NCBI GenBank assembly: GCA_902778055.1
Contig: CACYWL010000003.1
Coordinates: 62,001-126,000 of the forward strand
DNA from: an uncultured Eubacteriales bacterium
GTDB taxonomy: Bacteria > Bacillota > Clostridia > Christensenellales > Aristaeellaceae
Direction of reading: 5' to 3'
Length of the DNA stretch: 64,000 nt
A program made the position numbers and the translations under genes. Positions 33,344-42,776 of this stretch are shown piece by piece (position 1 is the first letter of the stretch; the number at the start of each line of letters is the position of its first letter). Below the pieces are notes generated by a model. The model was not told the DNA's origin. It did not search any database and saw nothing but the letters and a program-made list of their open reading frames with translations.

Positions 33344-34783
33344 ATGCTTTTTTCGAGCATGGAATTCATATTTATCTTTCTTCCGGTGTGCATTTCCGTG
33401 AACCTGCTGCTGAGAGGAAGAGCCAGGAACTACTGGCTGCTGCTGTGCAGCCTGCTCTTCTACGCCTGGGGGGAGCCTTCCTTCGTCTTTGTCATGATCG
33501 GATCCATTGCGCTGAATTATGGAATGGCCCTGCTGATTGAACGCTGCGGAAACAGATCCGGATGGAAAAAGATGCTTCTGACGGCGGACATTGCCTGCAA
33601 TCTGTCCGTGCTGTTTATTTTCAAATACCTGAATTTCTTTACCAGAACCGTTCGCGGCTGGTTTCCGGGGCTGGTTCCGCTGATCCCCCAGACATCCATC
33701 CTGCTCCCTGTCGGCATTTCCTTTTTTACCTTTCAGGCCCTGAGCTATGTGATTGATGTGTACCGCGGCACGAAGGCCCAGAAAAACCCGTTTTATCTGG
33801 GTCTGTACATTTCGCTGTTTCCCCAGCTGATCGCGGGACCGATCGTAAGGTACGGCACCATCGCGAACCAGATCGAAAACCGGAAGATCACCGTGGACGG
33901 TTTTTCGGAAGGGGTGCTGACCCTGATCCGGGGATTCAATAAAAAAATCCTGCTGGCCAATGTGCTGGCGGAGGTGGCGGACTATGCCTTCGGAACCGCC
34001 GGAATCACGGTGGGAATGGCCTGGCTGGGCGCGCTGTGCTATATGCTGCAGATCTACTACGATTTCGGCGGCTATTCGGACATGGCGATCGGTCTGGGGA
34101 AAATGCTGGGATTTCAGTTCGAAAAGAACTTTGATTACCCCTATATTTCGCGGACCGTGACCGAATTCTGGCGGCGATGGCATATTTCCCTGGGAAGCTG
34201 GTTCCGGGACTATGTCTACTTTCCCCTGGGCGGCTCAAGGGTGAAATCCAAAGCGCTTCTTGCGCGAAACCTTTTCGTGGTCTGGCTTCTGACAGGGATC
34301 TGGCACGGCGCAGAGTGGACCTTTATCCTTTGGGGACTGATGTACGGCCTCCTGATTACGGGAGAAAAGCTGGGCGGAATCCCCGCAAAACTGAAAAGCA
34401 CGGGTCACCGGGGGATCAGGACGATCTACCGGATGATGACGCTGCTGATGGTGCTGCTGGGCTGGGTTCTTTTCCGGGCTTCGGATCTGACCCAGGCCGC
34501 CGCGTATTTTCGGACCATGTTTGGCCTGAATCATGTGCCGCTTACGGACGGGACGCTGACCTTCTATTTCAAGGACTACTTTTCGGCGCTGATGGCAGGC
34601 CTTCTCTGTTCCACTCCGCTTTTCGCGCGCCTGAAGGACAGGCTGGCCGGAAAGAACGAAAAAGGAGCATGCGCGGCCGGAACCGAAGCCGCGGTCTGGG
34701 TGATTCAGCTGGCTCTTTTCCTGATCAGCGTGGGCGCTTTGCTGATGGGCGCGCATAATCCGTTTATCTATTTTAATTTCTGA
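33344..34783 (+). CDS. MBOAT O-acyltransferase (AlgI/DltB type)
   Basis: A 479-residue multi-pass MBOAT. The opening MLFSSMEFIFIFLPV and LLLCSLLFYAWGEP are family hallmarks; the catalytic His is H321 in LTGIWHGAEWTFILWG, with a second conserved His (H280) in EFWRRWHISLGSW. It should carry acetyl groups across the membrane from acetyl-CoA to the DHHW protein encoded 30 bp upstream. Together they form an O-acetylation module inside the GtrII operon. Confidence 0.92.
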   Translation: MLFSSMEFIFIFLPVCISVNLLLRGRARNYWLLLCSLLFYAWGEPSFVFVMIGSIALNYGMALLIERCGNRSGWKKMLLTADIACNLSVLFIFKYLNFFTRTVRGWFPGLVPLIPQTSILLPVGISFFTFQALSYVIDVYRGTKAQKNPFYLGLYISLFPQLIAGPIVRYGTIANQIENRKITVDGFSEGVLTLIRGFNKKILLANVLAEVADYAFGTAGITVGMAWLGALCYMLQIYYDFGGYSDMAIGLGKMLGFQFEKNFDYPYISRTVTEFWRRWHISLGSWFRDYVYFPLGGSRVKSKALLARNLFVVWLLTGIWHGAEWTFILWGLMYGLLITGEKLGGIPAKLKSTGHRGIRTIYRMMTLLMVLLGWVLFRASDLTQAAAYFRTMFGLNHVPLTDGTLTFYFKDYFSALMAGLLCSTPLFARLKDRLAGKNEKGACAAGTEAAVWVIQLALFLISVGALLMGAHNPFIYFNF

Positions 34784-34828
34784 TTTAATTTCTGACGACC
34801 CTTCAGGACAGGAAGGAGGTGAACCTGG

Positions 34829-36943
34829 GTGAGAAGGGGAAGAGAGGAATCCCCAAAGGGAATCCGGGGAAGGACAGCGGGACTGGCGCTGCTGGTCTGG
34901 ATGGGACTGAGACTGAGCCTGAAGGATCCGGGAAAGGGGCAGGCGGTGCTGAACCTGATTGCTTCCTTTGCCCGCTTTGATCTGGCCCGGCTGCTGATGC
35001 TTCCGGGGCTGTACTTCCTGTTCCGGAAGGCGGCCGGGTTCCGTTCTCCGGAGCCGAGACGATGGGCGCGCCTGATTCCGGCCTGTTTTTTCGCGCTGAA
35101 CATGGTGCTGGGGGAAGCTTTCTATCGGGAAGGAAACTGGAACGCGCTGCTGAGTCCGGCGGGCGGGCAGCTGCTCCGGACGGCGGCGGTCTGGGCCAGC
35201 TGGAGTACAGTGTTTGAAAGGCTGTTGAGGATCGTCTTCGCGGCGCGGGAAAACGGCCGCCTTTCCGCCTGGCTGCGGGAGGCTCCGCCGCGGGGGACGG
35301 TTTCGGCGCCGGGCGGGGAGCAGGGAGTGCCGGACGCCCGGGAAAAGGGATTCCACCCGCTGCGCCGGTATCAGCGGCTGCTGCGGGCGCATCCGTTCGC
35401 GACGCCCTTTTTCACGCTGATGATTCTTTATCTGCCCCATTTCCTGATTTCCTATCCGGCCCTGTTCATGGGCGACACCTGGTGCATGATCGTGCAGGGC
35501 TACAGCGAATTGGGCATGACGGGGGTGGACTATCTTTCCCCGGACCGGGTGCTTCGCTCCGGCGTCTATATCAATCAGCATCATCCTGTGCTGTATACGC
35601 TGCTGCTGCAGCTTTTCCTGCGGACGGGAGACGCGCTGTTCCACTCCCTGAACGCGGGCATTTTCCTGCTCTGCCTCGCGCAGGCTGCCGCGATCCTCGC
35701 CGCCCTGGCCTACGCGGTTTCCACCCTCCTCTCCCGGCAGGTTCCGGCAAAAACCCTGATGCTGCTGATCCTGTATGTGTGGCTGCAGCCCCAGGTGCGC
35801 AACTTCCTGTTCCTGGCCACCAAGGACGGCCTGTACTGCGCCGCCTTCGTACTGCTGATGTCCGTGTGGTTCCGAGGGAGAACCGGGGAGACGGAGCGGA
35901 AGGAACGGATTCTGCTCGGCCTTGCCGCGGCGGGGATGATTCTGCTGCGGAACGAGGGGAGATACGTGCTGACGGCCTCCTTCCTGCTGATGGCCTGGGC
36001 GGACGCGCTGGACAGAAAAAAGCTGCTTTGCCTGGCGGGAGGAACGGTGCTTTTTTCACTGGCCGTATTTCAGGGACTGTATCCCGCGCTGGGGTATACC
36101 AGGGGAGGCGTGCAGGAGGCGCTGTCCGTTCCGCTCCAGCAGACCGCCCGCGTGGTTCGGGAGCATGCGGAGGAGCTGACCGCGGAGGAGCGGGCCGCGA
36201 TCGACGCCGTGCTGGAGTACGACCGGCTCGCGGAGAACTATAACCCGGACAGCGCGGACGAGGTGAAGGGACTGTACCGGCAGGAGGCGACCGGAGAGGA
36301 GCTGGCCGCCTGGCTCAGAACCTGGGCGGGGCTGGTGACCCGGTTTCCGGATTCCTGCCTGCAGGCTTTCTATGGAAACTACTATCAGTATCTGTATCCT
36401 GGGGACTTCCGGATGAGCTATTATACCTATGGCTGGTCCGCGTGGATGTGCGAGATGGCAAATGAACGAATGGCCGGACTGGGAAAAGGGTTTTCCCTGC
36501 CGAAGTGGAACGAGCGGCTCCGCTACATCTGCGATTCCCTGACGGACGCGGGGCTGTTCCACGTTCCGCCTTTCTCCCTGATGATGACACCCGCCCTGTA
36601 CAGCTGGGCGCTGATCGCGCTGGCGTTCGGAATTGCCGGGAGAAGAAAAGACGCCGCGCGTTCCGGGTGCCTGGCGCTGCTGACGCCCTCTCTGCTGTCC
36701 TTTCTGGTGCTGTTCGCGGGACCGACGAACGGCTTTTACAGCCGCTACATGCTGCCGCTGACCTCCTTCCTTCCCTTTCTGTGGATCATGACGGAAACGG
36801 TGCGGCGGCGGGAGGAGGAAAACCGCGGGGAGGCGGCGGGTCTCAGGGAGCCGGGGGAAAACGGAATGCGTGAACAGGCGAACCGCGAAGCCCGGGAAAC
36901 GTCATGGAAGAAAACACGGAGAATACGGAGAGAATTCAGATGA
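34829..36943 (+). CDS. Large multi-pass membrane protein, DUF6020/GT-C-like
   Basis: A 704-residue protein. The N-terminal 190 residues have three to four hydrophobic segments. A core of about ten segments starts with LISYPALFMGDTWCM and contains YINQHHPVLYTLLLQ, the D...HHP pattern seen in DUF6020-like GT-C proteins. An external loop lies at about 440-560. Start GTG 34829 with GGAGG at 34815-34819. Its stop overlaps the YfhO-like start (ATGA). Probably a polyprenyl-phosphate-dependent glycosyltransferase; the substrate is unknown. Confidence 0.68.
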   Translation: MRRGREESPKGIRGRTAGLALLVWMGLRLSLKDPGKGQAVLNLIASFARFDLARLLMLPGLYFLFRKAAGFRSPEPRRWARLIPACFFALNMVLGEAFYREGNWNALLSPAGGQLLRTAAVWASWSTVFERLLRIVFAARENGRLSAWLREAPPRGTVSAPGGEQGVPDAREKGFHPLRRYQRLLRAHPFATPFFTLMILYLPHFLISYPALFMGDTWCMIVQGYSELGMTGVDYLSPDRVLRSGVYINQHHPVLYTLLLQLFLRTGDALFHSLNAGIFLLCLAQAAAILAALAYAVSTLLSRQVPAKTLMLLILYVWLQPQVRNFLFLATKDGLYCAAFVLLMSVWFRGRTGETERKERILLGLAAAGMILLRNEGRYVLTASFLLMAWADALDRKKLLCLAGGTVLFSLAVFQGLYPALGYTRGGVQEALSVPLQQTARVVREHAEELTAEERAAIDAVLEYDRLAENYNPDSADEVKGLYRQEATGEELAAWLRTWAGLVTRFPDSCLQAFYGNYYQYLYPGDFRMSYYTYGWSAWMCEMANERMAGLGKGFSLPKWNERLRYICDSLTDAGLFHVPPFSLMMTPALYSWALIALAFGIAGRRKDAARSGCLALLTPSLLSFLVLFAGPTNGFYSRYMLPLTSFLPFLWIMTETVRRREEENRGEAAGLREPGENGMREQANREARETSWKKTRRIRREFR

Positions 36944-39198
36944 GCGCGAGAAAGGGTTTCTGGATGGCGGTGGGCTGCGCCGGAATCATCGGGCTGCTGG
37001 CCTTCGGAGGAGTAATCCTGCAAAGCGGAGGCTTTCTGACCCTGGCTGCGGATTTCAACGAGCAGCAGCTTCCCTTCTCCGTCGCGGCCTGGAAAGGCGT
37101 CCGCTCCGGCAGCCCCTGGCTCTGGGGAGTGGATCTTGGATCCTCCCTGATCACCACCTTCAGCTTCTACAATCTGGGCAGCCCCTTTTTCTGGCTGACG
37201 CTTCCGTTTCCCGTGGACAGCTTTCCCCGGCTGGCCGGATTTCTGTTCATCCTCAAATACATGACGGCCGCGGGCAGCGGGTATGTATATCTGCGGCGCT
37301 TCTGCGGGACGCCGGCGGCGGTGACGGGCGCGCTGATTTACGCCTTCTCCGGCTTTCAGGCGACCAATCTCATGTTCAGTCACTTCCACGATGTGGTCGC
37401 TTTTTTTCCGCTGCTGCTGACCGGCCTGGAGGATCATCTGCGGGAGAACGGAAAGGCGGAACTGGTTTTCGCGGCCTTTCTGAACTGTCTGGTCAATTAT
37501 TTTTTCTTCGTCCAGAGCGCGGTGTTTCTGGCGGTTTATTTCCTTTTCCGCGCGGACTGGCGGCAGCCCCTCCGGCATACGCTGCGAAAGGCGGGCGGCT
37601 GCCTGTTGTGCGGGGCGTGGGGCGTCTGTATGGCGGGCATCCTGTTTCTGCCCAGCCTCCTGTATGTCCTCGGGAGCGAAAGAAGCGCGGCCGTTTTTTC
37701 CGCTTCGGATCTGATGTTCCCTCCGGAGGATCTGCTGCATCTCGCGAAGGGAATTTTGCTGCCGGCGGACACGATGGAGAGCCTGTCCGCCGTGAAGCGG
37801 TATGATTTCAATTCCGCCTCCTGCTATCTGCCCCTTTTCGGGATCGCCTACGCGCTGGCGTATGTGATGAAAAAGAGAGACTGGCTGGGAAAGCTGCTTC
37901 TGCTGCTGGCCGCGCTGTCCCTGTTTCCCGCCGGAAACGCCCTTTTTCTGCTGTTCAGAGGAACCTATCAGCGGTGGTGGTACGCGCGGGTAATGATGAT
38001 GGCCCTGGCCACGGCCCGGGTTCTGGAGGCACCGGAGGATTATCCTGTCCGGCGGGCGATCGGGACGGAGCTGGGGCTGATCGGGCTGCTGGCGGCGTGC
38101 ATATGGCTGCTGGCGCGTCGGGAGGACAGCGGAATTCATATCTATGACGGAGGGTATCTCCGGGCACTGTTCCTCTGCGCGGTCGTGGGCGCCGGGTTCC
38201 TGATGCTTCCCTTCAGGGGACGGCACAGAAGCCTGATCCTGCTGGGAGCGGCCTGCGTTTTTTGCGCGGGGACCACCGCGCTCACGCTGCGAGCCTACCG
38301 GGATCACGAGTGGAATCCCGGGGAGGTGAAAGCCCGGTTTGAGGCGGGATTGCGGCTGGAGATTCCGGAGGAGCAGTACCGGTTCAATTCGTCGGACAAT
38401 CTGCTGATGATGCCCGGGAACGCGGGGGGATACGGCGCTTTTATTTCCACCGCGGAGAACGGCAGCTACCGCTTCAGCCGGCTGGCCGGGTACTACCTGG
38501 TCAACAACACCGGGAACGGCTTCCGGCCGGATCCGCTGCCGAGGCTGCTGGGCGGACGCTACGGAATCCTGGAGGAGGAAGACGACGGGACGTCTCCGGA
38601 GGCGGTCACGGCCGAAGGCAAGGTGTTCCGGATCACGGAAGGGGAAGCCTGCCCCATCGGATTCGCGGTGGACCGCTGGATCAGGGAGGAGGATCTGCTG
38701 GCCCTGCCGATGGAGGAGCGGGCCGTGGCCCTGATGCACGCTTTCGCGGCGGACGGGGAAACGGCCGGGCGGCTGCGGGACGAAGGGGTTCCGAGGCTGT
38801 CCGGGGAGGAAAGCGGGGCACTGGAGCTGGAGGAGAGCATCCGGCGGACGGTTCAGGACGCCGTGACGGATTTTCACCGGGACGGAAAGGGCTTTTCCTG
38901 CGCCTCGGCCTGGGACAGGGACCGGTTCGTATATTTTTCCGTACCGTATGACACGGGCTGGCGCGCGGAAATCGACGGAAGCCGGGCGGAAATCATTCCC
39001 TCCGGCGGCATGATGGTTTTGCGGGTGCCCTCCGGGGCGCACCGGATCGATTTTACCTATCACACGCCGGGGTTCGGCGCGGGCGCGGCGCTGTCGGGAG
39101 TTTCGGGACTGGGCTTTCTGCTGTACCGGGCGGCGGCCCGGCGGAAAAAACGGAGGCAGAGGGGACCGTATTGTCATCCCGCGGACGGGATGCTATAA
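36940..39198 (+). CDS. YfhO family membrane glycosyltransferase
   Basis: A 752-residue YfhO-like GT-C protein. Recognisable are the acidic-and-Gln site after TM1 (LAADFNEQQLPF), GSPWLWGVDLGSS, the FYNLGSPFFWLTLPFP block and about a dozen membrane segments. A C-terminal external beta domain follows (about 610-740), ending in the family-like GAHRIDFTYHTPGF and a last helix. YfhO proteins glycosylate lipoteichoic or wall teichoic acids. ATG 36940 (GGAGAG at 36927-36932) is preferred over ATG 36904. The 3' end contains a promoter for the next gene. Confidence 0.85.
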   Translation: MSARKGFWMAVGCAGIIGLLAFGGVILQSGGFLTLAADFNEQQLPFSVAAWKGVRSGSPWLWGVDLGSSLITTFSFYNLGSPFFWLTLPFPVDSFPRLAGFLFILKYMTAAGSGYVYLRRFCGTPAAVTGALIYAFSGFQATNLMFSHFHDVVAFFPLLLTGLEDHLRENGKAELVFAAFLNCLVNYFFFVQSAVFLAVYFLFRADWRQPLRHTLRKAGGCLLCGAWGVCMAGILFLPSLLYVLGSERSAAVFSASDLMFPPEDLLHLAKGILLPADTMESLSAVKRYDFNSASCYLPLFGIAYALAYVMKKRDWLGKLLLLLAALSLFPAGNALFLLFRGTYQRWWYARVMMMALATARVLEAPEDYPVRRAIGTELGLIGLLAACIWLLARREDSGIHIYDGGYLRALFLCAVVGAGFLMLPFRGRHRSLILLGAACVFCAGTTALTLRAYRDHEWNPGEVKARFEAGLRLEIPEEQYRFNSSDNLLMMPGNAGGYGAFISTAENGSYRFSRLAGYYLVNNTGNGFRPDPLPRLLGGRYGILEEEDDGTSPEAVTAEGKVFRITEGEACPIGFAVDRWIREEDLLALPMEERAVALMHAFAADGETAGRLRDEGVPRLSGEESGALELEESIRRTVQDAVTDFHRDGKGFSCASAWDRDRFVYFSVPYDTGWRAEIDGSRAEIIPSGGMMVLRVPSGAHRIDFTYHTPGFGAGAALSGVSGLGFLLYRAAARRKKRRQRGPYCHPADGML

Positions 39199-39199
39199 T
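39171..39199 (+). promoter_or_regulatory. Internal promoter inside the yfhO-like 3' end
   Basis: TTGTCA (39171-39176), 17 bp, perfect TATAAT (39194-39199) with extended -10 TGc (39191-39193). It would transcribe the 39256-42322 pair on its own. Confidence 0.75.
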
Positions 39200-39255
39200 C
39201 GCTACCGGGCCGTGGCCGGAAACCCCGGCCCGGTGCGGAAAGAGGAGTGGAAGAA

Positions 39256-41280
39256 ATGACTCTTGAAGGAAACAAAAGGAAATGGCTGGCCGCGCTGAAC
39301 AGGGCGCTGCCGGCGATTTATTTTCTGTTTGTCTTTTTTCTTTACTATTCCATGCTCAGCATGCCCTATTTCACCGATGAGCAGGATGTTTTCTATGGGG
39401 CGTATTCCGTGGCGAAGGGCCGGGATATTTACAATTCCTTCCTGTCCCAGCACATGCCCTTCTCCTACTACTTTACCGCGCCGCTGGCGCTGATCGGCGC
39501 CCGGACTGTATTCCAGTTCCGGCTGGGCACCTATTTTCTGCTGGCGCTGCTGTGGGAGGGAATCTTTCTCCGCCATCGGAAGCGCGTTTCCCCGGTTTCT
39601 CTCTTCGCCATGCCGCTTCTGTACCTGGCGATCCTGAAAACCCAGTCCATGGGAGGCACGATGCTTTCGGATCACTGGCAGGGGATCGGACTGGTGATGA
39701 TCATGCTGGAAATGCTTCGGTATATGGATACGAAGGAGATTCCGCTGTCCTGCGCGCTGACGGTCTCCCTGGCCATTCTGCTCAGCTTCGGCTCCACCTT
39801 TGCCGCGGCCTATTCCCTTTTTGCCTATTTTCTGGGCGTGGCAGCCATTCAGATTGGCCTGCTTCGCAAAGCCGCCGGGCAGGGCGGGGAGGGGGCTGCC
39901 CTGCTGCGGAAAAAGGTGTTGCGGGAGGACCTGAGGCTGGTCCTTCTCTGCGTGCTGCCTTTTGCGCTGCTGCTCGGATGGTACGCGCTGACCGGCAATG
40001 TAGCCAACTTTTTTTCCGGAGCCTATGAGATTGTGACGCAGGTTTATGTCAAGTATTCCGGCGGTCTGGGCAGCGATCCGGTGGGCGTGATCTGGGAAAC
40101 CGTGTTCCACTTCGTCGAATCCCTGGGGGAGGCGGCGGGAAACCTGGCGAAGGCTCCCGGAGTCAGCATGGCGCGGCTGACCGTGGCCGCGGGGTTCCTG
40201 CTGTTCTGCGTCCAGCTGGGACGAAGGTCTCCGGCGGCGGGGCTGGCCGTGTTTTTCGCGACTGTGTACGGCGGCCTGCGGAGCTTTGAAGGGTTTCATG
40301 CCATGGCCTACTTTGCCCAGAGCACGGCGGCCGTCGCCCTGCTGTGGGGGACGGTGCTGAAAAAATGCGAAGCGGGAGGCCGGCTGAAAATCCCCGCCCG
40401 GACGCTGACCGGGGCGGCGGGGCTGGCGCTGTCGGTGCATTTTCTCATCTGGGGAGGCTATAATCTCCTGTATCCCCAGATCCTTCTGAACCGGACGCTG
40501 AGGACCGAGGAGCGCATCCTGGATCTGCTGACCGACCCCGAAGAGGAGGTTCATTCCTGCAATCAGCCGGTCAACAGCCTGGATCTGATGGATCTGGAGC
40601 TGATTCCCTCGGATGCCTGCGGCGCGGTCAGCTACCCGTATTATTATGAAGTATGGGGCGGCCGGCAGATGGAATCCATCCGGCGTATGCCGCATACCGT
40701 GCTGTACAACCCGGAGGAGGTCAGCTGGGGGAAGGTTTTCAGGGAGTACGCGCCGGACTTTGACGCCTTTGTGAACGAGCACTATGTTCGTCTGCCTCAG
40801 GCGGAGGATCTCTGGGTTTCCAGGGAGTTTTATCCGGAGGCCTCCAGGCGCCTGAAAGAGGCGGGATACGGAGACCGGATGATCTCCAACGTGAAGGAGA
40901 TTACCGCGAACCATCCGGTGGAGTACGGGGCCGGGCAGAGCATCCGGAGCCGCTTCACGGCCGGAGGGGAGAAGCTGTCGGCCGTGCGGATCTGCGCCGC
41001 CTGCTTTCACCGGCGCTCGAGACCCTATCTGACGCTTCGGGTGAGGGATCCGGAAACGGGTGAGATCCTGGGGGAAGGCGGGATGGGACCGGAGGATCTG
41101 GCGGATACCTTCTTTTCCCGCTGTCCGCTGGAGGCCGCGCTGATCCCCAGCCGGGAATACGAGCTGGAAATCCTCGTGGACCGTGTGGAAGGAAAGGGCG
41201 ATATGGAGTTGTATTATACGCCGGAGGGGAATCTGGCGCTGGCCACGGAGTACTTTTCCGGACAGGAGGAGAGCCTCTGA
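39256..41280 (+). CDS. Multi-pass membrane glycosyltransferase, PMT/ArnT-like GT-C
   Basis: A 674-residue protein with about eleven membrane segments and a C-terminal soluble domain of about 240 residues. The first loop has MPYFTDEQDVFYGA, with acidic residues in the GT-C catalytic position, then SQHMPFSYYFTAPLAL, as in PMT/ArnT-like enzymes. ATG 39256 with AGAGGAG (39241-39247) is preferred over GTG 39247. It pairs with the GtrB-like GT2 encoded 55 bp downstream, which would supply the lipid-linked sugar; both come from the promoter at 39171. Confidence 0.72.
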   Translation: MTLEGNKRKWLAALNRALPAIYFLFVFFLYYSMLSMPYFTDEQDVFYGAYSVAKGRDIYNSFLSQHMPFSYYFTAPLALIGARTVFQFRLGTYFLLALLWEGIFLRHRKRVSPVSLFAMPLLYLAILKTQSMGGTMLSDHWQGIGLVMIMLEMLRYMDTKEIPLSCALTVSLAILLSFGSTFAAAYSLFAYFLGVAAIQIGLLRKAAGQGGEGAALLRKKVLREDLRLVLLCVLPFALLLGWYALTGNVANFFSGAYEIVTQVYVKYSGGLGSDPVGVIWETVFHFVESLGEAAGNLAKAPGVSMARLTVAAGFLLFCVQLGRRSPAAGLAVFFATVYGGLRSFEGFHAMAYFAQSTAAVALLWGTVLKKCEAGGRLKIPARTLTGAAGLALSVHFLIWGGYNLLYPQILLNRTLRTEERILDLLTDPEEEVHSCNQPVNSLDLMDLELIPSDACGAVSYPYYYEVWGGRQMESIRRMPHTVLYNPEEVSWGKVFREYAPDFDAFVNEHYVRLPQAEDLWVSREFYPEASRRLKEAGYGDRMISNVKEITANHPVEYGAGQSIRSRFTAGGEKLSAVRICAACFHRRSRPYLTLRVRDPETGEILGEGGMGPEDLADTFFSRCPLEAALIPSREYELEILVDRVEGKGDMELYYTPEGNLALATEYFSGQEESL

Positions 41281-41335
41281 GCGGGGGGAAGCGCTGTTCC
41301 GTGGACGGCCTGGAAGGAAAGGAGAGGCGCGGAAG

Positions 41336-42322
41336 ATGAAGCTGTCGATTGTGACTCCTTGCTACTATAACGAAAAAAACCTGGACGACACCTACGGGGA
41401 GATCGTCCGGCAGGTGTTTGAGAAAAAAACCGGGTACGAGTGGGAATGGGTGCTGGTGGACGACGGATCGGGGGACGGGACGCTGGAGGCGGCACGTCGG
41501 CTGCAGGAAAAGGACGCCCGGATCCGGATCGTGAAGCTGGCTAGGAACTTTGGGGAATTCAGGGCGATTGTCGCCGGGCTTTCCGTCGCGGAGGGCGAGG
41601 CGGTGGCGGTGATCAGCGCGGACCTTCAGGATCCCCCGGAAATGATTCCGCATATGGTGGAATCCTGGGAGAAGGGAAACAAGGTGAACCTGGCGGTTCG
41701 CGGAGGGCGGGAGGAATCCCGCCTGAAGAACTGGTTTGCGGATACCTACTACAAACTGATCCGGAGATGGGTGATTCCGGATTACCCGCGGCGCGGATTT
41801 GATTTTTTCGTGATTGACCGGAGCGTGGCGCAACAGCTGGTTCAGATGCAGGAAAAAAACTCGAGCGTCTATCTGCAGCTGATCTGGCTTGGATACAAGC
41901 CCACCATGATTGAATACACCCGGCGGGAGCGGGACAAGGGAATCTCCATGTGGACCTATTCGAAGCGGATCAACCTCTTCGTGGATACCTTCATTGTCTT
42001 TTCCCACCGGCCGATCCGGTTTCTGACCGGCGTCGGCGCCGTTTTCGGCATTCTGGGCTTCCTCTTCGGCATTTACGTGATCATCGACAAGCTGGTCAAC
42101 CATACGCCGGCCGGATGGGCTTCCGTGATCCTGGCCATCATGCTGACCAGCAGCTTTCAGATGCTGATGATGGGTGTGCTGGGCGAATATCTGTGGAGAA
42201 ATCTGGATGAAACCAGAAAGCGCCCGCTGTATGTGATCGATGAGGTGATTGAGAGGGAGGACGGCGAGACCGCGGGGGAAAAAACGGAAAAGCCCGCCCC
42301 GGCCGGGAACGAAGGCTCCTGA
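41336..42322 (+). CDS. GT2 glycosyltransferase, GtrB-like (second)
   Basis: A 328-residue polyprenyl-phosphate sugar synthase. The GT-A domain has VTPCYYNEKNLDDT, LVDDGSGDGTLE and ISADLQDPPEM; two C-terminal membrane helices (about 235-258 and 268-293) end with GEYLWRNLDETRKRP, the GtrB-type tail. ATG 41336 follows AAAGGAGAGG. It partners the GT-C gene just upstream. The last 20 residues are low complexity. It converges on the minus-strand isomerase-like gene with only seven bases between stops. Confidence 0.92.
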   Translation: MKLSIVTPCYYNEKNLDDTYGEIVRQVFEKKTGYEWEWVLVDDGSGDGTLEAARRLQEKDARIRIVKLARNFGEFRAIVAGLSVAEGEAVAVISADLQDPPEMIPHMVESWEKGNKVNLAVRGGREESRLKNWFADTYYKLIRRWVIPDYPRRGFDFFVIDRSVAQQLVQMQEKNSSVYLQLIWLGYKPTMIEYTRRERDKGISMWTYSKRINLFVDTFIVFSHRPIRFLTGVGAVFGILGFLFGIYVIIDKLVNHTPAGWASVILAIMLTSSFQMLMMGVLGEYLWRNLDETRKRPLYVIDEVIEREDGETAGEKTEKPAPAGNEGS

Positions 42323-42329
42323 TAAGGGA

Positions 42330-42755
42330 TCAGCCCTCCGCCTTCCGGGCTTTCATTTCCCGAAGGTACTCCTGGTAATCCCGGATGTATTCGCTGTCCC
42401 TGTAATGGGTGCTGGCCAGCACCAGAAGCACGGAATCCGGGGAAAAGGCGTACATGTCTTTCCAGATCATCCGGGGGATGTATATGCCCATCCGGGGCTG
42501 ATCCAGATCCGCGATGAATTCCTCGGTTCCGTCCGTGATGCGTACCTTGCTCTGGCCGGCCACATTGATCAGCACAAATTCGGATTCCCGGTTCGCATGC
42601 TGTCCGCGGACGACCGTCGCGTCGGAATCATAGATATAAAAAACCCGCCGGATTTCAAAAGGAACGGCCTGCGCCCCTTCAATGACAACCAGCTTGCCTC
42701 TTTCATCCCCCAGGTCTCCGAAGCGGAGAATGGGGCATCTTTCCCTTAAGGTCAC
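42330..42755 (-). CDS. FdtA/WxcM-like sugar isomerase homolog with HAN in place of HAH
   Basis: A 141-residue cupin related to the 3,4-ketoisomerase at 15897. The catalytic HxH is replaced: residues 53-55 read H-A-N in VVRGQHANRESEF, so one of the two catalytic His is Asn. The fold-defining DERGKLVVIE and DQPRMGIYIPRMIWKDM segments are kept. It may catalyse a different isomerisation, or be a binding or regulatory cupin; the chemistry cannot be assigned. It is transcribed after the aminotransferase gene (21-bp gap), which mirrors the pairing at 15897-17466. Confidence 0.8.
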   Translation of the reverse strand: MTLRERCPILRFGDLGDERGKLVVIEGAQAVPFEIRRVFYIYDSDATVVRGQHANRESEFVLINVAGQSKVRITDGTEEFIADLDQPRMGIYIPRMIWKDMYAFSPDSVLLVLASTHYRDSEYIRDYQEYLREMKARKAEG

Positions 42756-42776
42756 GTCGTTTTCCCCCGTTTTCTT

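Noticed and set aside
42280..42350. Terminator between the convergent genes ending at 42322 and 42330
   Set aside because: Possible pairings need a loop of about 50 nt and the T run is short; no convincing hairpin.
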